64,000 bases of DNA from an uncultured Flavobacteriales bacterium (GCA_937973555.1 CALJKL010000078.1:22712-86711); one strand, 5' to 3'. Positions 9,222 to 18,222 are shown, counted from the first letter of the stretch. Notes: generated by a model not told the origin, from the letters alone. Program-made: numbers and translations.

Positions 9222-10520
9222 TTATGAATTCATCAATTCTTCTATTTCTTCTACCTCTATAGGGATATTTTTCATTAAATTAAAGGCTGGGCTATTATTT
9301 TGTATCACCACATCATCTTCTAATCTTATTCCAATACCTTCGGCAGGAAGATAAATGCCGGGTTCTACTGTAAATACCATGTTTTCTACAAATTTATCAG
9401 AGAGAATACCGTAATCATGGGTGTCAAGTCCCATATGATGAGAGGTGCCGTGCATCATGTATTTTTTATAAGCTGGCCAGTCTTTGTTTTCATTTTGTAC
9501 ATCTGCCTTGTCTAGCAATCCCAATTCCAAAAACTTAGAAGTATAGAAATCACCACATTCTTTATGATAATCATACCAATTGTTTCCCGGAACCAACAAA
9601 GAAGTGGCGAAATTTTTCATATCCAAAACAGCGTTATATATCTGTTTTTGTCTTGCAGTGAATTTTCCATTCACAGGGATGGTTCTTGTAAGGTCACTGG
9701 AATAGTTGGCGTATTCTGCACCCACATCCAATAAGATTAAATCACCGTCTTTACACTGCATATTGTTGGCAATATAATGCAACACATTGGCATTGCCTCC
9801 GCTAGCAATAATAGGAGTATAAGCAAAACCTTTGCTTCGGTTTTTAATAAATTCATGAATAAGTTCTGCTTCTATTTCATATTCCCAAACGCCTGGTTTT
9901 ATAAAGCCCAAAAGCCTTCTGATGCCTTTTTCGGTAATGTTACAGGCATTTTGTATCAAAGCCAATTCTTCAGTTTCTTTTATACTTCTTAAATGTTGAA
10001 GAATAGGATTGCTTCTTAAGATTTCGTGTAGCGGAAACTCTTTTTTCACTTTTTCAATGAAGCGGTCTTCACGGGTCTGAACTTCCAATACTGCTCTGTA
10101 ATGTTCGTTTCTGTTGAGGTAGATGTTTTCTGCCTCGTTCATGAGGTTGTAAAAGATTTTATCAAAATCCGTCAGCCACATTACTGTTTTAATGCCTGAA
10201 ACTTCTGTTGCTTTTTCTTTGGTGAGTTTTTCGCCTTCCCAAATGGCAATATGCTCATTGGTTTCTCTTAAAAACAAAATCTCACGGTGCTCTTCTCTGT
10301 AGGCATCAGGGAAAATCAGCAAGATGCTTTCTTCTTGGTCTACACCGCTCAGGTAAAAGATGTCTCTGTGCTGCGCAAAAGGCATTGTAGAATCTGAACT
10401 GATGGGATATATATCATTAGAATTAAAAATTGCCAAAGACTTTGGCTGCATTTTTTCAGTAAATTTCTTTCTGTTTTTTACGAAAAGGGAACTGTTGATT
10501 TGTTCGTATTTTGTCGTCAT
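9222..10520 (-). CDS. pepP: Xaa-Pro aminopeptidase (M24B)
   Basis: This 432-residue dinuclear metallopeptidase removes an N-terminal residue before proline. An N-terminal creatinase-like domain (to about 170) precedes the pita-bread catalytic domain. All five metal ligands can be read: Asp in L-L-D-V-G-A-E, Asp in S-S-D-L-T-R-T, His in S-H-H-M-G-L-D-T-H, Glu in T-V-E-P-G-I-Y and Glu in R-L-E-D-D-V. There is no signal peptide, so it acts in the cytoplasm. It is transcribed alone towards a shared terminator. Confidence 0.95.
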   Translation of the reverse strand: MTTKYEQINSSLFVKNRKKFTEKMQPKSLAIFNSNDIYPISSDSTMPFAQHRDIFYLSGVDQEESILLIFPDAYREEHREILFLRETNEHIAIWEGEKLTKEKATEVSGIKTVMWLTDFDKIFYNLMNEAENIYLNRNEHYRAVLEVQTREDRFIEKVKKEFPLHEILRSNPILQHLRSIKETEELALIQNACNITEKGIRRLLGFIKPGVWEYEIEAELIHEFIKNRSKGFAYTPIIASGGNANVLHYIANNMQCKDGDLILLDVGAEYANYSSDLTRTIPVNGKFTARQKQIYNAVLDMKNFATSLLVPGNNWYDYHKECGDFYTSKFLELGLLDKADVQNENKDWPAYKKYMMHGTSHHMGLDTHDYGILSDKFVENMVFTVEPGIYLPAEGIGIRLEDDVVIQNNSPAFNLMKNIPIEVEEIEELMNS

Positions 10521-10626
10521 CTTTATAAAAATTAATCAAGGTAAAGTTAAGATTTTTGATGAAATACCATAACATAAACTTCATTTAATTTTCCTTAATT
10601 TCGTTGCTTTATTTAATATCAATATT

Positions 10627-11058
10627 TTGTTCAGTAAAGAAGAGGCAGCCCAAATCAAAAAGGAATTTTGGACCAGTTTCGGAAAATCATTTCCGAGAAA
10701 ATGGGTGTTGTATGATACCAAAATAAAAGATTTTGCCTTCAAGTTCTATTGTGATAATAAGAAAGCAGAGATCTCTATTGATATTGAAATAAAGGACGAA
10801 GTCTTTCGCAATGCCTATTATGAGAAACTATGGTCTCTAGAAGGTATTCTGGAAGAAGAACTTGGAGGGGAGGTCTATAAAGACGAATTTTATGCCCTTG
10901 ACAATGGCAAAATCATTTCCAGGTTTTGGGTAGAAAAACACGACGTTTCTATTTACAACAAGAATACTTGGCAAGACATTTTCGAGTTTTTTGTGGATAA
11001 GATGTCTGCTTTCGAAAGGGTGTATTGGGAATATGAAGATTTTATTAAAGATGTTTGA
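10627..11058 (+). CDS. DUF4268 domain protein, TTG start
   Basis: This 143-residue protein begins M-F-S-K-E-E-A and is rich in aromatic and acidic residues (F-W-T-S-F-G-K-S-F-P-R-K-W, then a mixed alpha/beta body). It resembles the DUF4268 family often found in flavobacteria, whose function is not established. The fold recalls nuclease-like accessory domains, but no catalytic motif can be assigned. No in-frame ATG occurs until codon 122, so TTG at 10627 is the most likely start. It is divergent from pepP and convergent with gldG. Confidence 0.75.
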   Translation: MFSKEEAAQIKKEFWTSFGKSFPRKWVLYDTKIKDFAFKFYCDNKKAEISIDIEIKDEVFRNAYYEKLWSLEGILEEELGGEVYKDEFYALDNGKIISRFWVEKHDVSIYNKNTWQDIFEFFVDKMSAFERVYWEYEDFIKDV

Positions 11059-11138
11059 TGCTAAATTGTAAAGTTGAAAAAAGGTAAAGTTGTTTTTAAC
11101 AATTTCACACTTTTACGATTTCATGATTTTACATTTAA
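11059..11138. repeat. Low-complexity inverted repeat between DUF4268 gene and gldG
   Basis: Copies of GTAAAGTTG on the left are followed by CAATTTCACACTTTTACG-like sequence on the right, giving an imperfect A+T-rich hairpin in a convergent gap. It resembles the gaps at 22421-22498 and 39014-39104. No classical terminator is visible. Confidence 0.4.
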
Positions 11139-12809
11139 TTATCCAAATTTTTTCTTTCTCAGCCAGAAGAAAATTCCACCCAATGCTCCTAAAATCAATA
11201 AAGGTGTCAATAGGTTAAACCATTGCCAGTTGGTTTTTTCTTCATCTATTCTTCGTCTGTCCAGAAGTCTGGCTTCTATATTTCGGTTTCTGAGTTCAAT
11301 GAGGTTGGCATCATCCAAAAGCCAATCGAGGCAATTTCTGAGGAACTGTTCGTTACCATATTGTTGATTGGTCAATAGGTCAGCCCCTAGCGGCAAAGGT
11401 TGTCCCTTCATCATTTGGTTTCTTCCTACATCTCCATCAGAAATAACAATCATTTTATTGTCTTTACTAGCACCGTTTTTAAAGTTCGGGAAGCCATTTT
11501 TTTCGCTTCTGGCTGCGTATGCCGAAGTAAATTTTCCTTCTAGGCTTACTGCAAAAATCTTAGGCGTGGTAGGTTTTTCCATCACCGAAAGGCTATCTAA
11601 ATTAGCCAGTTCTGTAAGCTCTACATAATTGGGAACCGTTTTGGAAGTGGTTCTGGCACTGGATTCATAGAGTACCTTGGTTTTGATATTTTTTCTGCCT
11701 AACGTATCAATCGCTGTAGGGAATTCAAATTTTACCGGATTAATATTTCTGGAAATAGGATTTTTGTTTTCGTTGATGCCCAAAGGGAAATAAGGCCAAA
11801 TAAGGTTGGTGTATTGCGGATTACCAGCTACTTCACCAGTTTGCAGACGGATAAGTGCTGCCTTCTGAAAATCCTTAATCAGAGGTGAATTGATTCTAAC
11901 CCCGTAGTTGAAAAAGAAATCCGTCATGTTGATGTCTATAGGATAAGCCATCAGTTTTTTCTTGGTCATCAGGGTGTCCATTTCCGCATTCACGGCATCA
12001 ATCATCCATAGGGTTTTGCCACCGTTCATGATGTATTGGTCTAGAATCACTTTTTCGGTATCGGTAAAAGCCTTTCTGGGTTTGGCAATCACCAAAGCAT
12101 CCATTTGTTTTAGGTGCGGAATATCAGCAAAAGACAAGTCTTTTTTATTTTCAGGAATAACAGGGCCTGCATTGTAGTTTTGCAACAACATTTCCATAAA
12201 ACTGCGGAATTCATCTACTCTTAATTCATCTTGATTGATGAGAACGCCTACATTTTTTCTTTTTTCCGTCACCAAAGACTTGATGCTGGAAGCAAAATTA
12301 AATTCTAGATTTTCAATCGATTTATTGAGTTGCTCGCTGGCGTCAATTCCCGCTTGGTTAATGATTAAAGGGATAGAAGTACCATAGCCCTTGTACTTCA
12401 TTGCTGCATAGGGAAAAAGAACAATTTGCGAAACCTTGCCATCTTTCATATCCGGCAATAGAGAAGGTTGTATGCCCATGGCCTGTAGCGTGTCTTGCGA
12501 CATTTTGGTGGCAATAGGGTCTATGAATTTAAAATCTATTTTTGGATTTATTTTTCTGAATTCTTCTAATAAGAATTTGGTTTCATTTTGCAATTGCTTG
12601 AAATCTGCCGGGAAATCTCCTTCCAAAAAGACTTCCACCTTTAGGGGTTCTTTTACAGATTTCAAAGTTTCTATGGTAGCATCAGAAAGGGTATAGCGTT
12701 TTTCCTGTGTAAGGTCTAATCTTATGCCCGATAAAATCAATACTATAAAAACAGGCATGACAATCAATAATGCCTTGAGATATGGATTTTTAAAATCAAA
12801 CTTCTTCAT
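11139..12809 (-). CDS. gldG: Gliding motility ABC transporter component GldG
   Basis: This 556-residue protein has an N-terminal membrane segment (L-L-I-V-M-P-V-F-I-V-L), a long periplasmic part, and a C-terminal segment ending in F-F-W-L-R-K-K-K. The layout and sequence fit GldG, the auxiliary/substrate-binding-like component of the GldA-GldF-GldG exporter needed for gliding in Flavobacterium johnsoniae. The start M-K-K-F-D-F-K-N at 12809 is preferred over an upstream in-frame ATG at 12857, because that one lies inside gldF. The gldF stop is 4 nt upstream, so the two are coupled. The ATPase gene gldA is not in the window. Confidence 0.92.
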   Translation of the reverse strand: MKKFDFKNPYLKALLIVMPVFIVLILSGIRLDLTQEKRYTLSDATIETLKSVKEPLKVEVFLEGDFPADFKQLQNETKFLLEEFRKINPKIDFKFIDPIATKMSQDTLQAMGIQPSLLPDMKDGKVSQIVLFPYAAMKYKGYGTSIPLIINQAGIDASEQLNKSIENLEFNFASSIKSLVTEKRKNVGVLINQDELRVDEFRSFMEMLLQNYNAGPVIPENKKDLSFADIPHLKQMDALVIAKPRKAFTDTEKVILDQYIMNGGKTLWMIDAVNAEMDTLMTKKKLMAYPIDINMTDFFFNYGVRINSPLIKDFQKAALIRLQTGEVAGNPQYTNLIWPYFPLGINENKNPISRNINPVKFEFPTAIDTLGRKNIKTKVLYESSARTTSKTVPNYVELTELANLDSLSVMEKPTTPKIFAVSLEGKFTSAYAARSEKNGFPNFKNGASKDNKMIVISDGDVGRNQMMKGQPLPLGADLLTNQQYGNEQFLRNCLDWLLDDANLIELRNRNIEARLLDRRRIDEEKTNWQWFNLLTPLLILGALGGIFFWLRKKKFG

Positions 12810-12813
12810 ATTT

Positions 12814-13542
12814 CTACTTCTTTTGATTGATAAAATAATGAGACAAAAGCAATGCAAAGCTAATGGCTAAGAAAAAGTAGGCCACATCTTTGAAATCTAT
12901 CAACCCTCTTGTAAAGGCCATGAAATGGTGATAAAAACCTAAATTCTGAAGGATATAATCTGCTTTGCCCATGAGTTTGAAATTGGCCAATTGTTCCATC
13001 CCGAAATACAAGATAAAATTCATGAAAACCCCTAGCAGATAAGCCATGATTTGGTTTGAAGAAAGTGAACTTGCCAAAATTCCAACAGATGAAAACGCAG
13101 CAATTAATATCGTCAAACCAAAATAACTTCCCAAAGTGGCTCCAAAATCTAGATTCCCTTCCGGAACACCCAAAACATAAACAGAGTATAGATATACCAA
13201 AGAAGGCAATAGGCATAAGGTTCCAACAAACATTACCGCTAAAAATTTTCCGGAAATGATTTCAGAGATTTTTAAAGGTTGAGAAAAAAACCATTGCAGA
13301 GTTCCGCTTTGCTGCTCTTCGGCAAAAGTTTTCATCGCCAAAGCAGGAATGATGAACATAAACAACCACGGCGAAAGTGCAAAAAAGCTTTGAAGGCTGG
13401 CGGTGCCTATTTCGAGGATATTAAAATCATTTTCAAAGAAAAATAAAAATAGAGCAGAGATAAAGGAATAAGCAGCAATGATGATCCATGCGCTCCAGTT
13501 TCCGAAATAGCTCCAAAGTTCTTTTTTTAGTATAGCTAGCAT
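12814..13542 (-). CDS. gldF: Gliding motility ABC transporter permease GldF
   Basis: This 242-residue integral membrane protein has about six hydrophobic segments. The N-terminus M-L-A-I-L-K-K-E-L-W-S-Y-F and the motif F-A-E-E-Q-Q-S-G-T-L-Q-W-F-F-S-Q-P are typical of ABC-2 type permeases and of GldF. It would pair with GldG (next gene, 4-nt gap) and a GldA ATPase encoded elsewhere. The HemJ-like gene ends 20 nt upstream on the same strand, so the transcription unit may begin further upstream. Confidence 0.92.
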   Translation of the reverse strand: MLAILKKELWSYFGNWSAWIIIAAYSFISALFLFFFENDFNILEIGTASLQSFFALSPWLFMFIIPALAMKTFAEEQQSGTLQWFFSQPLKISEIISGKFLAVMFVGTLCLLPSLVYLYSVYVLGVPEGNLDFGATLGSYFGLTILIAAFSSVGILASSLSSNQIMAYLLGVFMNFILYFGMEQLANFKLMGKADYILQNLGFYHHFMAFTRGLIDFKDVAYFFLAISFALLLSHYFINQKK

Positions 13543-13562
13543 TAAAGGTGTAGTTTAAAGTC

Positions 13563-14111
13563 TTATTTTTTCGTTTTCTTATTGACCAATTTTACCGTCA
13601 TCATAATTACAAACACAATAACGAAGAATCCTGAGATTAATTGCCACCAGTTTTCTATAGTTGCAGATTTTAAAATGACCGTAAAAACCACCAAAAATAA
13701 AATAAAGGTGGCGATTTCGTTGGCTTGTCTTAGTTTAAGGTTAGCAGTCTTCAATTCCCCATTTTGAAGGGCTTTGATTTCCAAAACCTTTTTCCAACTC
13801 CAGTAATGATAGGCGCCTAATCCCAATAAAAACAAAAGTTTTAGTTGAAACCAATTCATTTGCAAAAGGGTGGGGTTCATCAAGATCATGATTAATCCGA
13901 ATAAAAACATCAATATCCCTGCAGGAACGGTAATAATGTTCCATAATCTTCTGGCCATAAAGACATATTGCTCTCTTAAAATTTCTTTTTTAGGGGATTC
14001 AAATAGATCAGTGTCTTTATAGTAAACAAAGATTCTTACAAGATAGAAGATCCCGGCAAAATAACTTACCATAAAGATAATGTGCAGTGCTTTTATAATG
14101 AGATAAGACAT
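13563..14111 (-). CDS. hemJ: HemJ-like protoporphyrinogen oxidase (CopD/UPF0093 family)
   Basis: A 182-residue protein with about four to five membrane spans. The N-terminus K-A-L-H-I-I-F-M-V-S-Y-F-A-G contains the family His (His10), and Q-L-K-L-L-F-L-L-G-L-G-A-Y-H contains the conserved Lys (Lys91). These are the landmarks of HemJ, the heme-dependent enzyme that oxidises protoporphyrinogen IX in bacteria lacking HemG/HemY. Whether another such enzyme exists in this genome cannot be seen here. It is co-directional with the SAM hydrolase gene (15 nt upstream) and gldF, suggesting one transcript with mixed functions. Confidence 0.82.
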   Translation of the reverse strand: MSYLIIKALHIIFMVSYFAGIFYLVRIFVYYKDTDLFESPKKEILREQYVFMARRLWNIITVPAGILMFLFGLIMILMNPTLLQMNWFQLKLLFLLGLGAYHYWSWKKVLEIKALQNGELKTANLKLRQANEIATFILFLVVFTVILKSATIENWWQLISGFFVIVFVIMMTVKLVNKKTKK

Positions 14112-14126
14112 ATTCTTGGGTTGGGT

Positions 14127-14954
14127 TTAATCAAATTGTATATAAATTTTGTCACCCACTCTTAGTCCAAATAAAGAATTGGCTCCATTTTTATGAGTTC
14201 CTTTATAAATAGTAATTTCAAGCAATTCTTGTGCATTGAAAATAGCAGATGCTTTGCCATGATATTCTGTTTCTTTTTTCCAATCAGTAACAATGTCTGT
14301 GTATTTTCTATTGATGGTTTTCAATAGGATGTTTCTGATGTTGATTTCAAAACTTTTAAAAGAAACCATGGTTTTGTCGAATGTATTTTTGTGGATATTG
14401 GTAATGCAGTTGCCGAAATTGTCAACATACATTACTTCACCAATCAACATTTTTTCCGATTCATTAAAACTGGCGGTTGGGAATTTTATTTCCTTGTAAT
14501 TTTTAATTTTTCTGCCAATAAGTTCCGGTAAACCACCATTGCTGAGATGTGCTGCCACAGGCGCGAAAATGTCTACGCTGGCAAATTTTACATCGTCATC
14601 AAATCTATTGTTGATGGTGATTTCATAGATGGCTTCGGGCTTTTGGTCATAAAAAACCAAACTTAATAGTCCATTGTCTGCTGCTATGAAATAATGCCCA
14701 TCTGCTTTTACCAAAAGATTTTTTCGGTCTTTGTGAAAAAAACTGTCCACAGAAATAATATGGATGCTTTCTTTGGGGAAATTGGTATAAGCATTTCTGA
14801 TGATATAAGCGGTTTCTATCAGATTATAGGCATTAATTTCGTGGGTGATGTCTATAAGGGTAGATGGTGCATTAAGCTGTAATAGATTGCCTTTAATTGC
14901 TGCAACTCTGTGGTCTAGCATTCCATAATCCGAGGTTAAAGTAATTACCGGCAT
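14127..14954 (-). CDS. SAM hydrolase (S-adenosyl-L-methionine hydroxide adenosyltransferase, DUF62)
   Basis: A 275-residue cytoplasmic protein opening with I-T-L-T-S-D-Y-G, the hallmark of the duf-62/fluorinase-like family. Characterised members use a water-derived hydroxide to split SAM into adenosine and methionine. I-D-I-T-H-E-I (about 38-44) and the A-D-N-G-L-L-S segment (about 93-99) are conserved, and the length is usual. Its -7 element (14980-14987) lies face to face with the phoH promoter. It starts a co-directional run with the HemJ-like gene and gldF-gldG. Confidence 0.88.
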   Translation of the reverse strand: MPVITLTSDYGMLDHRVAAIKGNLLQLNAPSTLIDITHEINAYNLIETAYIIRNAYTNFPKESIHIISVDSFFHKDRKNLLVKADGHYFIAADNGLLSLVFYDQKPEAIYEITINNRFDDDVKFASVDIFAPVAAHLSNGGLPELIGRKIKNYKEIKFPTASFNESEKMLIGEVMYVDNFGNCITNIHKNTFDKTMVSFKSFEINIRNILLKTINRKYTDIVTDWKKETEYHGKASAIFNAQELLEITIYKGTHKNGANSLFGLRVGDKIYIQFD

Positions 14955-14969
14955 TTTTTAAAATAAAAA

Positions 14970-15000
14970 TTTGAAAAAACAAAGATATTGCTTATTTTTG
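14970..15000 (+). promoter_or_regulatory. phoH promoter, overlapping a divergent promoter
   Basis: TTTG (14970-14973), 19 bp, then TATTTTTG (14993-15000): a perfect Bacteroidetes promoter. On the minus strand TATCTTTG occupies 14987-14980 and points to the SAM hydrolase gene, so the two promoters overlap. Confidence 0.75.
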
Positions 15001-15032
15001 GTAAGATAAAATTTTTTAAAAAACAGAACAAT

Positions 15033-15992
15033 TTGTACGAACTTACTTACGAAATTTCAGGGATTGATACTAAAACTTTTTATGGTGTTAATAATCAGTT
15101 TTTCAATCTCATAAAATCAACATTTCCAACACTTAAAATTACCGGAAGGGATCATTTCATCTTCGCTATGGGTAATCAGGAAACCCTAGATCTTTTAAAG
15201 CAAAAACTAGACAACGTTGTCCATTATATATCAGACAATAACAGTATTGAATTAAAAGATATTGAAAATATTCTCAAGATAAAAGATGAAACCGAAAAGC
15301 AGCTGGTTTTTGACCAAGATATTATTGTAAAAGGGGTAAATGGCAAAGTCATTAAAGCTAAAACCACCAACCTTAAAAAACTAGTAAAAGAATCTGAGAA
15401 AAAAGATATGGTTTTCGCCATTGGCCCTGCCGGAACAGGGAAAACCTATACCAGTGTTGCACTTGCCGTTAGAGCGTTAAAAGACAAAGAAGTAAAACGT
15501 ATTATCTTAACCAGGCCGGCGGTAGAAGCTGGTGAGAGTCTCGGTTTTCTTCCAGGTGATTTAAAAGAGAAACTAGATCCTTATTTGCAGCCCTTATATG
15601 ATGCATTGCGTGATATGATTCCTTTTGAAAAGTTAGAAGGATTTATGGAAAGAAAAGTAATTGAAGTAGCACCATTGGCTTTCATGAGGGGTAGAACATT
15701 GGATGAAGCCTTTGTTATTTTAGACGAGGCCCAAAATACTACGCATTCTCAAATGAAAATGTTCCTCACCAGAATGGGCATGAATGCCAAATTTATCATT
15801 ACCGGGGATCCTTCGCAAGTAGATTTACCTCCTAAGCAACACTCAGGGCTAAAAGAGGCCATGCGCATTTTGAAAGATGTGAATGAAATTGGCTTTGTAC
15901 ATCTCACCGAAGAAGATGTGGTAAGACACCCTGTAGTGAAGAAAATTATTTTGGCCTACAATAAAGAGGAAAAAAGACAAAGAGAAGAATAA
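15033..15992 (+). CDS. PhoH family ATPase
   Basis: A 319-residue PhoH-like protein. An N-terminal KH-like RNA-binding portion (about 1-100) precedes the P-loop ATPase. Walker A is G-P-A-G-T-G-K-T at about 131-138 and Walker B is F-V-I-L-D-E-A-Q-N-T. The family is linked to RNA metabolism, but its exact reaction is not settled. The start is TTG at 15033 (M-Y-E-L-T-Y-E-I-S-G). A longer frame from TTG 14988 lies inside the promoter and can be discarded, and no in-frame ATG precedes the conserved region. It is monocistronic. Confidence 0.88.
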   Translation: MYELTYEISGIDTKTFYGVNNQFFNLIKSTFPTLKITGRDHFIFAMGNQETLDLLKQKLDNVVHYISDNNSIELKDIENILKIKDETEKQLVFDQDIIVKGVNGKVIKAKTTNLKKLVKESEKKDMVFAIGPAGTGKTYTSVALAVRALKDKEVKRIILTRPAVEAGESLGFLPGDLKEKLDPYLQPLYDALRDMIPFEKLEGFMERKVIEVAPLAFMRGRTLDEAFVILDEAQNTTHSQMKMFLTRMGMNAKFIITGDPSQVDLPPKQHSGLKEAMRILKDVNEIGFVHLTEEDVVRHPVVKKIILAYNKEEKRQREE

Positions 15993-16020
15993 AAAAAGAG
16001 AGGCTACACCTCTCTTTTTT
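15992..16020. terminator. Bidirectional terminator between phoH and ffh
   Basis: AAAAAAGAGAGG pairs with CCTCTCTTTTTT around CTACA. The A/T flanks make it usable from both strands for these convergent genes. Confidence 0.85.
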
Positions 16021-16041
16021 ATTACTAATATAGTTCAAGTT

Positions 16042-17409
16042 TTATCTTCCGAAAAGGTTGCCGCCCATTCCAGACATATTTGGCATTCCTTTGCCCATCA
16101 TCTGCATCAGTTGTTTTCCTTGTGGACCTTGCATCATTTTCATCATTTTGCCCATTTGTTCAAACTGTTTCATTAACGCATTTACATCTTCCAGTTTTCT
16201 ACCACTACCTTTCGCAATACGTTGTTTTCTTGGCATATTGATGATAGAAGGTCTTCTTCTTTCGTCAGGCGTCATAGAGTGGATGATGGCCTCAATGTGT
16301 TTGAAGGCGTCATCATTAATATCTACATCTTTTATGGCTTTTCCTACGCCTGGCAACATGCCCATCAAGTCTTTCATATTCCCCATTTTTTTGATTTGTT
16401 GAATCTGTTTCAAGAAATCATCAAAACCGAATTCATTTTTGGCGATTTTTTTATGAAGTTTTTTTGCTTCTTCTTCGTCAAATTGCTCTTGTGCTCTTTC
16501 TACCAAGGAAACTACGTCTCCCATTCCTAGAATTCTGTCGGCCATCCTTTCTGGGTAGAAAAGGTCTAGCGCTTCCATTTTTTCTCCGGTAGAAATAAAT
16601 TTAATTGGCTTATTAACTACAGAACGAATAGTAAGCGCAGCACCACCTCTAGTGTCCCCGTCTAATTTGGTCAATACCACCCCGTTGTAATCCAAAATAT
16701 TATTGAACGCCAATGCGGTGTTTACTGCATCTTGTCCTGTCATGGCATCTACCACAAAAAGCGTTTCGGTAGGTTTTACCGCTTGATGAACATTTCTGAT
16801 TTCGTTCATCATAGCTTCATCAATCGCCAAACGTCCGGCAGTATCTATAATGATGACATCATGTTTGTTTTGCTTTGCAAATTGGATCGCATTTTGAGAA
16901 ATCTCAACCGGATTTTTATTTTCAGCTTCTTTGTAAATGGTAACGCCTACCTGTTCTGCTAAGACCGTCAACTGGTCTATCGCAGCAGGTCTGTAAACGT
17001 CACAAGCTACCAAAAGAGGATTTTTACTTCTTTTCTCTTTAAGATAGTTAGCTAATTTTCCTGAAAAAGTGGTCTTACCAGAACCTTGTAGACCTGCAAT
17101 AAGGATGATAGAAGGGTTAACGGAGATGTTAATACCTTCTTGCGTACGACCCATTAACTCTACCAATTCGTCATGAACAATTTTCGTCATCAATTGTCCT
17201 GGGGTAATTGAGGTCAGTACATTTTCACCAATGGCTTTATCCTGAACTCTTTTCGTAAGGTCTTTCGCAACTTTATAATTTACATCGGCATCTACCAATG
17301 CACGGCGGATTTCCTTCACCGTCTCTGCAACGTTGATTTCTGTAATCTTTCCGCGTCCCTGCAAATTTTGCAGTGCTTTATCTAATTTGTCTTGTAAACT
17401 ATTGAACAT
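16042..17409 (-). CDS. ffh: Signal recognition particle protein Ffh
   Basis: This 455-residue SRP GTPase binds signal peptides on ribosomes and 4.5S RNA and docks with FtsY. It has the N domain, then the G domain with G-L-Q-G-S-G-K-T-T (about 107-115), D-T-A-G-R-L and T-K-L-D-G-D. The C-terminal M domain is rich in Met (K-M-M-K-M-M-Q-G, M-M-G-K-G-M-P-N-M), which forms the signal-binding groove and contacts SRP RNA through the S-G-R-K-L region. Length is typical. It is alone on the minus strand between a shared terminator and the divergent ATP synthase operon. Confidence 0.97.
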   Translation of the reverse strand: MFNSLQDKLDKALQNLQGRGKITEINVAETVKEIRRALVDADVNYKVAKDLTKRVQDKAIGENVLTSITPGQLMTKIVHDELVELMGRTQEGINISVNPSIILIAGLQGSGKTTFSGKLANYLKEKRSKNPLLVACDVYRPAAIDQLTVLAEQVGVTIYKEAENKNPVEISQNAIQFAKQNKHDVIIIDTAGRLAIDEAMMNEIRNVHQAVKPTETLFVVDAMTGQDAVNTALAFNNILDYNGVVLTKLDGDTRGGAALTIRSVVNKPIKFISTGEKMEALDLFYPERMADRILGMGDVVSLVERAQEQFDEEEAKKLHKKIAKNEFGFDDFLKQIQQIKKMGNMKDLMGMLPGVGKAIKDVDINDDAFKHIEAIIHSMTPDERRRPSIINMPRKQRIAKGSGRKLEDVNALMKQFEQMGKMMKMMQGPQGKQLMQMMGKGMPNMSGMGGNLFGR

Positions 17410-17475
17410 ATTTGTGGATATAAAGTTTGCAAAAATAAGGAAATTTTAAAGAATTTAAAACGAAAACTTCTACAC

Positions 17476-17502
17476 TTGTATAGCAGATAATCATTATTTT
17501 TG
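17476..17502 (+). promoter_or_regulatory. Promoter of the ATP synthase operon
   Basis: TTG (17476-17478), then 16 bp, then TATTTTTG (17495-17502). The ATG of the first gene is 13 bp downstream of the -7 box. Confidence 0.65.
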
Positions 17503-17515
17503 TAAAAATTAAAAA

Positions 17516-17779
17516 ATGCCTGAAGAAAATCCAAAAAAACAAGAATTCAGTAAAGAAGATGAAAAAGGATATAAGCAAAGTCCTTTTCGCCAATACGGCG
17601 TTTATTCTTCTATTGTTTTCCAAATGTTGGCCATTATTGCACTCGGCTTTTGGGGAGGAAAAAAACTGAATGACTATTTTGAAATCAAAAATAATCTTCT
17701 CACTGTAGGAATTGGTTTTATAGGACTTGGGCTTGCTCTATACAATACGTTAAAACAATTAGAAAACCTTAACAAATAA
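17516..17779 (+). CDS. atpZ: AtpZ/AtpI family protein
   Basis: An 87-residue protein with a polar N-terminus and two membrane hairpins (Y-S-S-I-V-F-Q-M-L-A-I-I-A-L-G-F-W-G-G and V-G-I-G-F-I-G-L-G-L-A-L-Y). The G-x-x-G-G-K-K-L pattern fits the small AtpZ/AtpI proteins placed first in ATP synthase operons, thought to aid c-ring assembly or Mg2+ supply. It is the first gene of the operon, and the next gene starts 5 nt after its stop. Confidence 0.85.
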   Translation: MPEENPKKQEFSKEDEKGYKQSPFRQYGVYSSIVFQMLAIIALGFWGGKKLNDYFEIKNNLLTVGIGFIGLGLALYNTLKQLENLNK

Positions 17780-17784
17780 AAATA

Positions 17785-18156
17785 ATGAAAATCAAAGGAA
17801 ATACTATTTATATTTTATTGTTTATCGCCTTGTTTTTTTTGCATTTTTTTATCTGGCAAACATGGGTTAAAGATTTTGAAATTGTTTTCGTTAAATACTA
17901 TCTTTTTCTTACTGTTCTCTTTATGATGGTGCTTACCATATTGTCCATTATTAAAAAAATATATCCGGAATATATAGGGTTTACTTTTCTGGGTTTATTG
18001 ATGTTTAAATTGACAATTATGTTTCTAGTAATGAAGAAGTTGCATCTTTCGGAGGTTCCTGATTATAGGTATCATTTTATACCCCCTTATCTTATTTCTC
18101 TTTTGCTGGAAACATTATACGCTATTAATTTGATTCAGTCAAAAGAAAATAACTGA
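17785..18156 (+). CDS. Small membrane protein of the ATP synthase operon (DUF6168-like)
   Basis: A 123-residue, four-span hydrophobic protein: spans near 8-27, 38-58, 66-84 and 98-115, with the basic loop I-I-K-K-I-Y-P-E-Y between the second and third. It sits exactly where other bacteria have atpI, between atpZ and atpB, and resembles the flavobacterial DUF6168 proteins at that position. A helper role in F0 assembly is inferred from position only; there is no catalytic motif. The 5-nt spacing from atpZ suggests translational coupling. Confidence 0.7.
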   Translation: MKIKGNTIYILLFIALFFLHFFIWQTWVKDFEIVFVKYYLFLTVLFMMVLTILSIIKKIYPEYIGFTFLGLLMFKLTIMFLVMKKLHLSEVPDYRYHFIPPYLISLLLETLYAINLIQSKENN

Positions 18157-18165
18157 TTTTTATCA

Positions 18166-18196
18166 TTGTGAAATTTGTTTTTTTATTCTATTTTTG
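18166..18196 (+). promoter_or_regulatory. Internal promoter before atpB
   Basis: TTG (18166-18168), 20 bp, TATTTTTG (18189-18196). The in-frame TTG at 18175 lies inside this promoter, so atpB is taken to start at the ATG at 18223. Confidence 0.6.
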
Positions 18197-18222
18197 CAAA
18201 ACTTAAAAAAAATCATAAATCA

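Noticed and set aside
11074..11628. Plus-strand frames opposite gldG
   Set aside because: Antisense shadows of a well-supported gene with no start signal or family motif.
15001..15032. PhoH start at TTG 14988
   Set aside because: That codon lies between the -33 and -7 elements of the phoH promoter.
17399..17623. 74-codon minus-strand frame upstream of ffh
   Set aside because: It lies over the ATP synthase promoter and atpZ on the other strand, is mostly Phe/Ile from AT-rich DNA and has no homology signal.
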